DNA of 64,000 nt, from assembly GCF_000720115.1 (NCBI RefSeq), contig NZ_JOIR01000031.1, positions 47,893 to 111,892 on the forward strand. The letters run 5' to 3'. The position numbers and the translations under genes were made by a program. The DNA is from Streptomyces sp. NRRL F-2580 (GTDB lineage Bacteria; Actinomycetota; Actinomycetes; Streptomycetales; Streptomycetaceae). Under the pieces are notes generated by a model, which was given only the letters and a program-made list of their open reading frames with translations, was not told the DNA's origin and ran no database searches. Of this stretch, positions 51,329-58,891 are shown one piece after another (position 1 is the stretch's first letter; every line of letters starts with the position of its first letter).

Positions 51329-52416
51329 AACTTCACGGTCAGGACGCCATGGCCCGCGAAGCCGACGAGAGGCTCGTCTCCCGGCGCATCAAACTGCCCA
51401 AGCGGATCGTCGAACAGCCGCTCCGGCAGGTCACCAAGCGCCTGCTGATGGCCCTCTTCGTGCTCTTCCTGACGGTCCTCATCGTGTGGCTGGACCGCGA
51501 CGGCTACCACGACAACGCCAACGAGCAGGTCGACTTCCTCGACTGCTTCTACTACGCGACCGTGACGCTGTCGACGACCGGCTACGGCGACATCGTCCCG
51601 TACAGCGACAGCGCGCGGCTGGTGAACATCCTGCTGATCACACCGCTGCGGGTGCTGTTCCTGATCATCCTGGTCGGTACCACCCTGGAAGTCCTGACGG
51701 AACGGACACGGGAAGAGTGGCGGCTGAAGCGCTGGAGGAAGAACTTGCGTGAGCACACGGTCGTCGTCGGCTTCGGCACCAAGGGCCGCTCGGCCCTCCA
51801 GACGCTGCTGGCCACCGGCCTCAGCAAGGAGCAGGTCGTCATCGTCGACCCGAGCGCCAAGGTCATCGACATGGCCACGGCGGAGGGACTCACCGGTGTG
51901 GTCGGCGACGCCACCCGCTCCGAGGTGCTGCTGCGCGCCGAGCTGCCGAAGGCCCGTCAGATCGTCATCGCCACCCAGCGGGACGACACGGCAGTGCTGG
52001 TCACGCTGACGGCCCGGCAGCTCAACCGCGGGGCGAAGATCGTCGCGGCGGTGCGCGAGGAGGAGAACGCCCCGCTGCTGCGCCAGTCCGGCGCCGACGC
52101 CGTCATCACGAGCGCGAGCGCGGCCGGCCGGCTGCTGGGCCTCTCGGTGCTCAGCCCGAGCGCGGGCACCGTGATGGAGGACCTGATCCACCAGGGCAGC
52201 GGCCTCGACCTGATCGAACGCCCCGTCCGCAAGTCCGAGGTGGGCAAGTCGGTGCGGGACACCGACGACCTGGTGGTGAACGTGCTGCGCGGACACCGGC
52301 TGCTCGCCTACGACGATCCGCACGCGAGCCCGATCCAGCTGACGGACCGTCTCATCACCATCGTCCGGGCGGCTCCGTCCGGCACGCCCCCTTTGACACT
52401 GGGCTCTGCCGAGTAG
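51316..52416 (+). CDS. Potassium channel (2TM) with TrkA/RCK domain
   Basis: A 366-aa channel subunit. Membrane helix 1 (about 42-60, RLLMALFVLFLTVLIVWL), the K+ selectivity filter TTGYGD (87-92), and helix 2 (about 102-127) are followed by a cytosolic TrkA-N/RCK domain from residue ~147 (VVVGFGTKGRSA...VIVDPSAKVIDMA...VVGDATRSEVL). The layout is that of MthK-type ligand-gated channels. The start is uncertain. ATG 51316 makes MFHVK from the parS sequence but has GGAGG right against it; ATG 51349 has AGGA 4 nt upstream. The gene overlaps the end of moeA by 13 bp if 51316 is used. Confidence 0.92.
   Translation: MFHVKLHGQDAMAREADERLVSRRIKLPKRIVEQPLRQVTKRLLMALFVLFLTVLIVWLDRDGYHDNANEQVDFLDCFYYATVTLSTTGYGDIVPYSDSARLVNILLITPLRVLFLIILVGTTLEVLTERTREEWRLKRWRKNLREHTVVVGFGTKGRSALQTLLATGLSKEQVVIVDPSAKVIDMATAEGLTGVVGDATRSEVLLRAELPKARQIVIATQRDDTAVLVTLTARQLNRGAKIVAAVREEENAPLLRQSGADAVITSASAAGRLLGLSVLSPSAGTVMEDLIHQGSGLDLIERPVRKSEVGKSVRDTDDLVVNVLRGHRLLAYDDPHASPIQLTDRLITIVRAAPSGTPPLTLGSAE
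51318..51331. other. parS site at moeA stop / channel gene start
   Basis: GTTTCACGTGAAAC, a perfect 14-bp parS core, with a 15/16 match to the extended palindrome. It contains the TGA of moeA (51326-51328) and the first codons of the channel gene, so its bases serve partitioning and two reading frames at once. Confidence 0.92.
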
Positions 52417-52442
52417 GGGCGAGTTCGCGTAGCCTCCGGGCC

Positions 52443-53420
52443 ATGCATGCGATCACCATCGAGCAGCCCGGCGGCCCCGAGGCCCTCGTCTGGACCGACG
52501 TACCCGATCCGGTGGCGGGCGACGGCGAGGTCCTCGTCGAGGTCGCGGCGAGCGCCGTGAACCGCGCCGACGTCCTCCAGCGCCAGGGGTACTACGACCC
52601 GCCGCCCGGCACCTCGCCCTATCCGGGGCTGGAGTGCTCCGGGCGGATCGCCTCGATCGGGCCGGGGGTGCCCGGCTGGTCGGTGGGCGACGAGGTGTGC
52701 GCCCTGCTGGCGGGCGGCGGATACGCACAGCGGGTGGCCGTTCCGGCGGGCCAGCTGCTGCCGGTCCCGGCGGGCGTGGACCTGGTGACGGCGGCCGCGC
52801 TGCCCGAGGCCGTCACCACCGTGTGGTCCAACGTGTTCATGGTGGCCGGACTGCGGCCGGGCGAGACCCTGCTCGTGCACGGCGGGTCCAGCGGGATCGG
52901 GACGATGGCGATCCAGCTGGCCAAGGCGGTGGGTGCCACGGTCGCCGTGACGGCGGGAGGCCCGGAGAAGCTGGCGCGCTGCAAGGAGCTGGGCGCCGAC
53001 CTCCTGATCGACTACCGCGAACAGGACTTCGTGGCGGAGCTGAAGGCGGCGACGGGCGGGGCTGGCGCGGACGTGATCCTGGACATCATGGGCGCGAAGT
53101 ACCTCTCCCGGAACGTGGACGCCCTGGCCGTGAACGGCCGGCTCGCGGTGATCGGGCTCCAGGGCGGCGTGAAGGCCGAGCTGAACCTCGGCGCGCTGCT
53201 CGCCAAGCGCGCGGCGATCACCGCCACCACCCTGCGGGCCCGCCCGCTGGAGGAGAAGGCGGCCATCGTCGCGGCCGTACGGGAGCACGTGTGGCCCCTG
53301 GTGGCCGCGGGCCGGATCCGCCCGGTGGTCCACGCGTCGTTCCCGATCGCGGCCGCCGCCGAGGCCCACCGGGTCATGGAGTCGAGCAGCCACGTGGGCA
53401 AACTGCTGCTCACGGTCTGA
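52443..53420 (+). CDS. Zinc-independent quinone oxidoreductase (zeta-crystallin type)
   Basis: A 325-aa MDR-superfamily NADPH:quinone oxidoreductase. The N-terminal GroES-like part reads MHAITIEQPGGPEALVWTDVPDP...VNRADVLQRQGYYDPPPGTSPYPGLECSG, and the Rossmann fold carries LLVHGGSSGIGTMAIQLAKAVGA with the NADPH-binding AGGPEKLARCKELGAD. It lacks the zinc ligands of alcohol dehydrogenases. The sequence is closest to the PIG3/TP53I3-like subgroup. It starts 26 bp downstream of the channel gene and may be co-transcribed with it. The substrate is unknown. Confidence 0.92.
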   Translation: MHAITIEQPGGPEALVWTDVPDPVAGDGEVLVEVAASAVNRADVLQRQGYYDPPPGTSPYPGLECSGRIASIGPGVPGWSVGDEVCALLAGGGYAQRVAVPAGQLLPVPAGVDLVTAAALPEAVTTVWSNVFMVAGLRPGETLLVHGGSSGIGTMAIQLAKAVGATVAVTAGGPEKLARCKELGADLLIDYREQDFVAELKAATGGAGADVILDIMGAKYLSRNVDALAVNGRLAVIGLQGGVKAELNLGALLAKRAAITATTLRARPLEEKAAIVAAVREHVWPLVAAGRIRPVVHASFPIAAAAEAHRVMESSSHVGKLLLTV

Positions 53421-53490
53421 GCGCGGCGGCCACCAGCCCCTCCAGCGCGTCCCGGGAGACCGTCTCGGAGCCGGTGAGCAGGTGGTCCAC
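53410..53490 (-). pseudogene. Possible C-terminal coding remnant
   Basis: On the minus strand a 26-codon frame (VDHLLTGSETVSRDALEGLVAAALRP) with genome-like codon use ends at 53410, partly overlapping the quinone reductase end. A stop codon lies just upstream (CGG TAG), so nothing longer can be expressed. It looks like the tail of a lost gene. The remaining 219-bp gap holds only GC-rich repeats and a terminator-like hairpin. Confidence 0.25.
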
Positions 53491-53589
53491 CGGCTACCGC
53501 TGGGAGGTGCCCACGGGCTTCGCCCCAGACCCTCCCCCCAGACTCCGTCCGGGGGGCCGGGACGCAGCCCCGATTCGGGAAGGGGAGGG

Positions 53590-53635
53590 GCGGGGCGGGG
53601 GAGGCTTCGCGCAGCGGTGACCGCCCCCGCCCCGC
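53590..53635 (-). terminator. Hairpin after second bkd operon
   Basis: GCGGGGCGGGGG and CCCCCGCCCCGC (12-bp perfect arms) enclose 22 nt and begin 4 bp past the bkdC stop. The loop is long for an intrinsic terminator. Confidence 0.5.
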
Positions 53636-53639
53636 GGTG

Positions 53640-54995
53640 CTACAGGCTGCGCAGCAGGACCGCCGGGGATTCCACGCAGTCGGCGACGTAGCGGAGGAAG
53701 CCGCCCGCCGTGCCGCCGTCGCAGACCCGGTGGTCGAACGTCAGCGACAGCTGGACGACCTGGCGGACCGCCAGCTCGCCCTTGTGCACCCACGGCTTCG
53801 GGATGATCCGGCCCACCCCGAGCATCGCCGCTTCCGGGTGGTTGATGATCGGCGTGGAGCCGTCGACCCCGAACACCCCGTAGTTGTTCAGGGTGAAGGT
53901 CCCGCCCGTCAGGTCGGCCGGCGCCAGCTTCCCGGTCCGCGCCAGCTCCGTCAGGCGGGCGAACTCCGCCGACAGGGACTCCGGGTTCCGGTCCTGCGCG
54001 TCCCGGACCACCGGGACCATCAGGCCCCGCTCGGTCTGCGCGGCGAAGCTCAGGTGCACGGCCGGGAGCCGGACGATCTCCTTCGCCTGGAGGTCCACCG
54101 TGGAGTTGAGCTCCGGGTACCGGGCCAGCGCCGCCGTGCAGATCCGGGCCAGCAGCGCCAGCACCGAGATCTTGGGGCCGCCCACCGCGTTCATCGCGGC
54201 GCGGGCCGCCATCAGCTCGGTGGCGTCCGCGTCGACCCAGCAGGTGGCGTCCGGGATCTCCCGACGGCTGCGCGACAGCTTCTCGGCGACCGCGCCCCGC
54301 ACGCCCTTGAGCGGGATCCGCTCGCCCTGCGCGGCCGGTGCGGCCGGCGCCGACGCCGGCAGCGACACCGGCTCCGGTGCCCGCAGCGCCGTCAGCGCCG
54401 CCTCGACGTCCGCCCGCAGGATCAGCCCCTCCGGGCCCGACCCGTGCAGGGCGCGCAGGTCGACGCCGTTGTCCTTGGCCAGTTTCCGCACCAGCGGCGA
54501 GACGACCGGCACCGGCCCGGCGGGAGCCACCGGGGCAGCCGGAGCAGCCGGAGCAGCCGGAACCACCGGGGCCGCGACCGCCGGAGCCGGGGCGACCACG
54601 GGAGCCGACACCGCGGCGGTGACGGGTCGCACCCGTCGCCGACGGGCCGGCCGCGAGTGGTCCGAGCCGTAACCGATCAGGGGCCGGGGCGCGTTGCCGG
54701 AGCCCTCGGTCTCGGCCGCCGGGGCAGCCGGGGCCTCGGGGAGCGAGGCCGCTCCCACCGCCACGGTGATCAGCGGAGCCCCGACCGGCAGCTCCTGCCC
54801 CTCCTCGCCGAAGCGGGCGGTGACCACTCCGCCGTACGGGCAGGGCACCTCCACCATCGCCTTGGCCGTCTCGACCTCGACGACCGGCTGGTCGATGGCG
54901 ACGACATCGCCGACCGCCACCAGCCAGCGCACGATCTCCGCCTCGGTGAGGCCCTCACCGAGGTCCGGCAGCTTGAATTCCATGACCTGCGGCAT
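53640..54995 (-). CDS. bkdC: Dihydrolipoamide acyltransferase (E2) of second branched-chain keto acid dehydrogenase
   Basis: A 451-aa E2. It has a lipoyl domain (MEFKLPDLGEGLTEAEIVRWL...VEVETAKAMVEVP), then Ala/Pro linkers including PAAPAAPAAPVAPAG, the subunit-binding domain (VRKLAKDNGVDLRALHGSGPEGLILRADV) and the catalytic domain with the active-site sequence LTFDHRVCDGGTAGGF. DHR-x-C-DGG replaces the more usual DHRxxDG found in the first cluster (DHRLIDG), a small but visible difference near the catalytic His/Asp. The ATG at 54995 overlaps the bkdB stop by one base (TGATG). No E3 gene is present. The domain order matches bkdH at 34.8-36.2 kb. Confidence 0.94.
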   Translation of the reverse strand: MPQVMEFKLPDLGEGLTEAEIVRWLVAVGDVVAIDQPVVEVETAKAMVEVPCPYGGVVTARFGEEGQELPVGAPLITVAVGAASLPEAPAAPAAETEGSGNAPRPLIGYGSDHSRPARRRRVRPVTAAVSAPVVAPAPAVAAPVVPAAPAAPAAPVAPAGPVPVVSPLVRKLAKDNGVDLRALHGSGPEGLILRADVEAALTALRAPEPVSLPASAPAAPAAQGERIPLKGVRGAVAEKLSRSRREIPDATCWVDADATELMAARAAMNAVGGPKISVLALLARICTAALARYPELNSTVDLQAKEIVRLPAVHLSFAAQTERGLMVPVVRDAQDRNPESLSAEFARLTELARTGKLAPADLTGGTFTLNNYGVFGVDGSTPIINHPEAAMLGVGRIIPKPWVHKGELAVRQVVQLSLTFDHRVCDGGTAGGFLRYVADCVESPAVLLRSL

Positions 54996-56017
54996 CAGTT
55001 CTCCCACTGCAGGCGTGCCACGGTGTCCAGGATCCGGTCCACGCCCGGCAGGTGGTGCTTCTCCAGCATCGGCGGCGGGTACGGGATGTCGAAGCCCGTC
55101 ACCCGGAGCACCGGCGCCTCCAGGTGGTGGAAGCACCGCTCCGTGAGGCGAGCGGCGATCTCCGCGCCCGGTCCGCCGAAGCCGTTCGCCTCGTGGACGA
55201 CCACCGCGCGCCCGGTGCGGCGTACCGACTGCACGACCGTCTCCTCGTCGAAGGGGACGAGCGAGCGCAGGTCCACGACCTCCAGGTCCCAGCCCTCCTC
55301 GCGCGCCGCCTCGGCCGCCTCCAGGCAGACCGGCAGCGAAGGCCCGTAGGTGATCAGCGTCGCGCTCGTGCCCGCCCGCCGGACCAGGGCCTTGCCGATG
55401 CCCGGCACGGCCGCCGGCGCCTCGGGCGACCAGTCGGCCTTCGACCAGTAGAGCCGCTTCGGCTCCAGGAAGACCACCGGGTCGTCGCTGGCGATCGACG
55501 CGCGCAGCAGCCCGTACGCGTCCTCGACGGTCGCCGGGGTCACCACGTGCAGGCCGGGCGTCGCCACGTAGTACGCCTCGGAGGAGTCGCAGTGGTGCTC
55601 CACGCCGCCGATCCCGCCGCCGTACGGCACACGGATGGTGATGGGCAGCGGCATCGCGCCGCGCGTGCGGTTGCGCATCTTCGCCACGTGCGAGATCAGC
55701 TGCTCGAACGCCGGGTAGGCGAAGGCGTCGAACTGCATCTCGACCACCGGCCGCAGCCCGTACATGGCCATGCCGACCGCCGCGCCCAGGATCCCGGCCT
55801 CCGCGAGCGGGGTGTCCGTGCACCGGTCCTCGCCGAACTCCTTCGCGAGCCCGTCCGTGATCCGGAAGACCCCGCCGAGCGTGCCGACGTCCTCGCCCAT
55901 GACGTGGACCGTCGGGTCCTCGGCCATGGCGTCGCGCATGGCCCGGGTCAGGGCCTGCGCCATCGTCGAGGGCTTGGCCCCCGGCTTCGCGGACTTCGCC
56001 GCCGCCACCGTCGTCAC
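54995..56017 (-). CDS. bkdB: Branched-chain keto acid dehydrogenase E1 beta (second cluster)
   Basis: A 340-aa E1 beta. After an 18-residue extension (VTTVAAAKSAKPGAKPST) comes MAQALTRAMRDAMAEDPTVHVMGEDVGTLGGVFRITDG, and then DTPLAEAGILGAAVGMAMYGLRPVVEMQFDAFAYPA, GGVEHHCDSSEAYY and VVVHEANGFGGPGAEIAARL. It pairs with BkdA. The GTG start overlaps the bkdA TGA (GTGA). Compared with the first cluster it has a longer N-terminus; both copies keep all core motifs, so both should be active. Confidence 0.94.
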   Translation of the reverse strand: MTTVAAAKSAKPGAKPSTMAQALTRAMRDAMAEDPTVHVMGEDVGTLGGVFRITDGLAKEFGEDRCTDTPLAEAGILGAAVGMAMYGLRPVVEMQFDAFAYPAFEQLISHVAKMRNRTRGAMPLPITIRVPYGGGIGGVEHHCDSSEAYYVATPGLHVVTPATVEDAYGLLRASIASDDPVVFLEPKRLYWSKADWSPEAPAAVPGIGKALVRRAGTSATLITYGPSLPVCLEAAEAAREEGWDLEVVDLRSLVPFDEETVVQSVRRTGRAVVVHEANGFGGPGAEIAARLTERCFHHLEAPVLRVTGFDIPYPPPMLEKHHLPGVDRILDTVARLQWEN

Positions 56018-57150
56018 GCCTGGTCCTCGGCTTCCAGCTCTGCGCGCAGCATGGCCGCCTGCTCGCGCAGCCGGTCGGTCTGCTCCGCGTACACGTGCGC
56101 GAACAGGTCCATCGGGTCCACCACCGGGTCCGCGTTCATCCCCTCGCGGAGCGCCGCGGCCATCACCTCGGCCTCGTCGCGCGCCGCCTGGATGCCCGCC
56201 TCGTCGATGATCCCGCGCGCGGTCAGCTCGCGCTCCAGGAGATCGATCGGGTCGTGCGCCTTCCAGGCCTCGACCTCGGCGTCACCGCGGTAGCGGGTCG
56301 CGTCGTCGGCGTTCGTGTGGGCCTCCATCCGGTACGTGACCGCCTCGATCAGCGTCGGACCGCCGCCGGCCCGGGCCCGCCGGACCGCCTCGGACAGCAC
56401 CTCGTGCACCGCCGCGATGTCGTTGCCGTCGACCAGCCGGCCGGGCATCCCGTACCCCACGGCCTTGTGGGCCAGCGTCGGGGCGGCGGTCTGCTTGGCG
56501 AGCGGGACGGAGATCGCGAAGCCGTTGTTCTGCACGAGGAAGACCACCGGGGCCTGCCAGACGGCAGCGAAGTTCAGCGCCTCGTGGAAGTCGCCCTCGC
56601 TGGTGCCGCCGTCGCCGACCATGGCGAGGGCGACGACGTCGTCGCCCCGCAGCCGGGCCGCGTGCGCCAGGCCCACCGCGTGCGGCAGCTGGGTGGCGAG
56701 CGGGGTGGAGAGCGGGGCTATGCGGTGCTCGCGCGGGTCGTAGCCGGTGTGCCAGTCGCCGCGCAGCAGGGTCAGCGCCTGTACGGGGTCCAGTCCGCGC
56801 GCCACGGCCGCCAGGGTGTCGCGGTAGCTCGGGAAGAGCCAGTCCTGATCCTCCAGGACCATCGCGGCCGCGATCTCGCAGGCCTCCTGGCCGACGGTGG
56901 AGGGGTAGACGGCGAGCCGGCCCTGCTTGGTCAGTGCCGTGGCCTGGGCGTTGTAGCGGCGGCCGCGCACCAGCTCGGCGTAGCAGCGTCGCATCAGCGC
57001 CGGGTCCAGCCGGTCGGCCGCCTCGGTGCCCAGGACCCGGTGGGGCTCGGGGTCCGGGAGCAGCGGAGCGGCGTCCGTACGGGGCCTCCAGGCGGGCGGC
57101 GGGGTGGGACGGTGGGACGCACCGGCACCGGGCAGCTCTTGGACCGTCAT
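56014..57150 (-). CDS. bkdA: Branched-chain keto acid dehydrogenase E1 alpha (second cluster)
   Basis: A 378-aa ThDP-dependent E1 alpha with GDGGTSEGDFHEALNFAAVW...VFLVQNNGFAIS as the ThDP motif and YRMEAHTNADDATRYR as the following loop. It starts at ATG 57150 with GGAGG about 11 nt upstream, or at GTG 57162. It is much shorter at the N-terminus than BkdF of the first cluster. With BkdB and BkdC it makes isobutyryl-, isovaleryl- and 2-methylbutyryl-CoA, precursors of branched fatty acids and of polyketides. It is divergent from bkdR, with a TetR-type operator and a DnaA-box-like sequence between. Confidence 0.94.
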   Translation of the reverse strand: MTVQELPGAGASHRPTPPPAWRPRTDAAPLLPDPEPHRVLGTEAADRLDPALMRRCYAELVRGRRYNAQATALTKQGRLAVYPSTVGQEACEIAAAMVLEDQDWLFPSYRDTLAAVARGLDPVQALTLLRGDWHTGYDPREHRIAPLSTPLATQLPHAVGLAHAARLRGDDVVALAMVGDGGTSEGDFHEALNFAAVWQAPVVFLVQNNGFAISVPLAKQTAAPTLAHKAVGYGMPGRLVDGNDIAAVHEVLSEAVRRARAGGGPTLIEAVTYRMEAHTNADDATRYRGDAEVEAWKAHDPIDLLERELTARGIIDEAGIQAARDEAEVMAAALREGMNADPVVDPMDLFAHVYAEQTDRLREQAAMLRAELEAEDQA

Positions 57151-57213
57151 GGCGGCGTACACCTCCTCGTGGGAAGCGGGCAGGGAGAGCCCCGGGTGTG
57201 AGGCGCCTCACCT

Positions 57214-57227
57214 ACCGATTGTTCGGT
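57214..57227. promoter_or_regulatory. TetR-type operator between bkdA and bkdR
   Basis: ACCGA-TTGT-TCGGT is an exact 5-bp-arm palindrome with 4-bp spacer, lying 64-77 bp upstream of bkdA. The same ACCGA-N4-TCGGT form occurs between the hydroxyacyl-CoA dehydrogenase and paaN genes (60455-60468). It is the best candidate for control of bkdABC by the TetR protein encoded at 58304. Confidence 0.6.
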
Positions 57228-57261
57228 TGTCCGCGCAATTTGGCTACAGGCGACTCCAGGC

Positions 57262-57270
57262 TGTGGACAA
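57262..57270 (-). other. DnaA-box-like sequence
   Basis: Read on the minus strand this is TTGTCCACA, the preferred 9-mer of Streptomyces DnaA boxes. It is a single box in the bkdA-bkdR gap, not an origin cluster. Confidence 0.45.
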
Positions 57271-57328
57271 ACTGGCGCCGGGGCCCTGGGATGGATGCAG
57301 GACGTCCAGCAGAGGGAGGCATCGGGCA

Positions 57329-57916
57329 ATGCCGGATGAACAAATGGCCGGAGTCGGTTCCGCACCGGTTCCACCGGGGGGCGCCCCGGGCACATCTGGT
57401 GCCCCGGCAGTCCCGCCGGTCACACCCCGCCCCCTGGACCCGATCGACCGCTCGATCATGCGGCTGCTCCAAGCGGACGGCCGTGCGTCGATACGGTCGG
57501 TGGCGGAGCAGGTGCACGTCTCGCGCGCGAACGCTTACGCCCGCATCAACCGGCTCATCGACGACGGGGTGATCCGCGGTTTCACGGCCCGCGTCAACCA
57601 CGAACGCGCGGGCCAGGGCGCATCCGCCTACATCACCCTGAAGATCGTCCAGAACTCCTGGCGGACGGTCCGCGAGCAGCTGCGTGAGCTTCCGGGGGCC
57701 GCCCACATCGCGCTGGTCAGCGGGGACTTCGACGTCCTGCTGCTGGTGCACACGCCGGACAACCGGACGCTGCGCGAGCTGGTCCTGACCCGCCTCCAGG
57801 CCATCCCGGAGGTCCTCTCCACGCGGACCCTGCTGGTCTTCGAGGAAACGGACCTCCTGGACACGGGCCGGGGCGGACCGGGCGCGGGCGGTTCCCCGGC
57901 GCTCACCGAGGAGTAG
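57329..57916 (+). CDS. bkdR: Lrp/AsnC family regulator of the bkd operon
   Basis: A 195-aa Lrp-type regulator. After a ~38-residue Pro/Gly-rich extension it has the HTH (LDPIDRSIMRLLQADGRASIRSVAEQVHVSRANAYARINRLIDDGVIRGFTARVN) and the ligand-binding RAM domain (ASAYITLKIVQNSWRTVREQLRELPGAAHIALVSGDFDVLLLVHTPDN). Position, divergent from bkdA, makes it BkdR; such proteins respond to branched-chain amino acids and bind AT-richer sites in the intergenic region. A candidate contact is TTGTCCGCGCAATTT near 57228-57242, but that is speculative. GGGAGG precedes the ATG. Confidence 0.9.
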   Translation: MPDEQMAGVGSAPVPPGGAPGTSGAPAVPPVTPRPLDPIDRSIMRLLQADGRASIRSVAEQVHVSRANAYARINRLIDDGVIRGFTARVNHERAGQGASAYITLKIVQNSWRTVREQLRELPGAAHIALVSGDFDVLLLVHTPDNRTLRELVLTRLQAIPEVLSTRTLLVFEETDLLDTGRGGPGAGGSPALTEE

Positions 57917-57928
57917 GCCGTACGTGCG

Positions 57929-57974
57929 ACAGCGCCCCGTGGAAGGGCCTGGAGGGCCGTTCCCGGGGCGCTGT
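57929..57974 (+). terminator. Terminator after bkdR
   Basis: ACAGCGCCCCG and its exact inverted copy flank a 24-nt loop, starting 13 bp past the bkdR stop. A shorter inner pairing (GGGCC/GGCCC-type) may close the loop. Confidence 0.65.
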
Positions 57975-57986
57975 GCGCCGCACCCG

Positions 57987-58026
57987 CGGGTGCTGCGGGT
58001 GCTACGGGTGCTACGGGTGCTACGGG
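57987..58026. repeat. 9-bp tandem repeat, about 4.4 copies
   Basis: CGGGTGCTG is followed by three exact CGGGTGCTA units and a partial fifth. It immediately abuts the stop codon of the gene remnant at 58020. A second tandem repeat, two exact copies of a 19-bp unit, lies at 58254-58291. Confidence 0.9.
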
Positions 58027-58259
58027 TTGATCACCGGGTTCTCGTAGTAGCCGGAGATGTCGACCACGAGGTCGGTCTTCTCCCAGCCCTGGTTCCAGAA
58101 GTCGACGATGCCGTTCCGGCCCCCGCCCGCCCGGACCGGGTTCGGGACGGTCTTGCCCTTCGTCCAGTTCAGGGTCGCGGCGCCGGTTCGCGCCGGCGTG
58201 ACCGCGGTGCCCTTCTCGTACTGCTCCACCGAGTTCGGTTCCGGGGCGACCGAGGGGAA
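58020..58259 (-). pseudogene. Remnant of a secreted, repeat-containing protein gene
   Basis: The minus strand encodes PNSVEQYEKGTAVTPARTGAATLNWTKGKTVPNPVRAGGGRNGIVDFWNQGWEKTDLVVDISGYYENPVINP with genome-like codon use. The ending (TVPNPV...G-x-V-x-F-x-N...TDLVVDISGYY) is the typical closing repeat of large secreted Streptomyces proteins. No start or signal peptide exists; the frame runs back into a 19-bp tandem repeat and then the tetR gene. It is therefore the last ~80 codons of a lost gene. Confidence 0.6.
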
Positions 58260-58303
58260 GCCCCCGCCGGGTGGGGAAGCCCCCGCCGGGTGGCACCCGC
58301 TGG

Positions 58304-58891
58304 TCAGCGGGCGGTGCGCAGGCCGTCCAGAGCCATGCTGACCACCGCGTCCGCGAGTTGGTCCTGGCTGGTCCCCGGGTGCGGGCGGTACCACTCGACG
58401 AGGGAGTTCACCATGCCGAAGAGCAGTCGGGTGGCCAGCCGGATGTCGACGTCCGCCCGCAGGTCGCCGTCGGCCGCGGCGGCCTTGAGCAGGTCGGCCA
58501 CCTGGTGGTCGAACTCGCGGCGGCGTTCCAGCGCCCAGCGCTCGGTCCGGGTGTTGCCGCGCACGCGCAGCAGCAGCGTCACGTACGGCAACTCGGAGAC
58601 GAGCACCTCGACCGTGCGTCGGGTGACGTACTCGACGCGTTCGACCGCCCGGCCGCGGACCGCCCCCGGCTCCTCCAGGACCGCGAAGAGGCCGTCGAGG
58701 GCGCGGCTGACGGCCCGCCGCAGCAGCTCCTCCTTGCCCGTGACGTGGTGGTAGATCGAGGACTTCGAGATGCCCGCGGCCTTGGAGAGGTGCTCCATCG
58801 AGGTGCCGTCGTAGCCGCGCTCGTTGAAGACCTGGACGGCGACGGACAGCAGCGTCTCGGGGGTGTACGTGTCCCGCTTGACCGTGGTCAT
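58304..58891 (-). CDS. TetR family transcriptional regulator (PaaR-like position)
   Basis: A 195-aa TetR repressor with the HTH TPETLLSVAVQVFNERGYDGTSMEHLSKAAGISKSSIYHHVTGKEELLRRAV and a C-terminal ligand domain. Its ATG overlaps the TGA of the 3-hydroxyacyl-CoA dehydrogenase gene (ATGA), so it is made from the same transcript. The promoter of that transcript contains the palindrome at 60455-60468. It is therefore probably autoregulated and also controls divergent paaN; a matching palindrome at bkdA suggests a wider regulon. Ligands of such regulators are usually acyl- or aryl-CoAs. Confidence 0.92.
   Translation of the reverse strand: MTTVKRDTYTPETLLSVAVQVFNERGYDGTSMEHLSKAAGISKSSIYHHVTGKEELLRRAVSRALDGLFAVLEEPGAVRGRAVERVEYVTRRTVEVLVSELPYVTLLLRVRGNTRTERWALERRREFDHQVADLLKAAAADGDLRADVDIRLATRLLFGMVNSLVEWYRPHPGTSQDQLADAVVSMALDGLRTAR

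Noticed and set aside
57987..58026. Short regular repeats considered as a CRISPR array
   Set aside because: Units are contiguous 9-mers with no spacers, and no cas gene is in the window.
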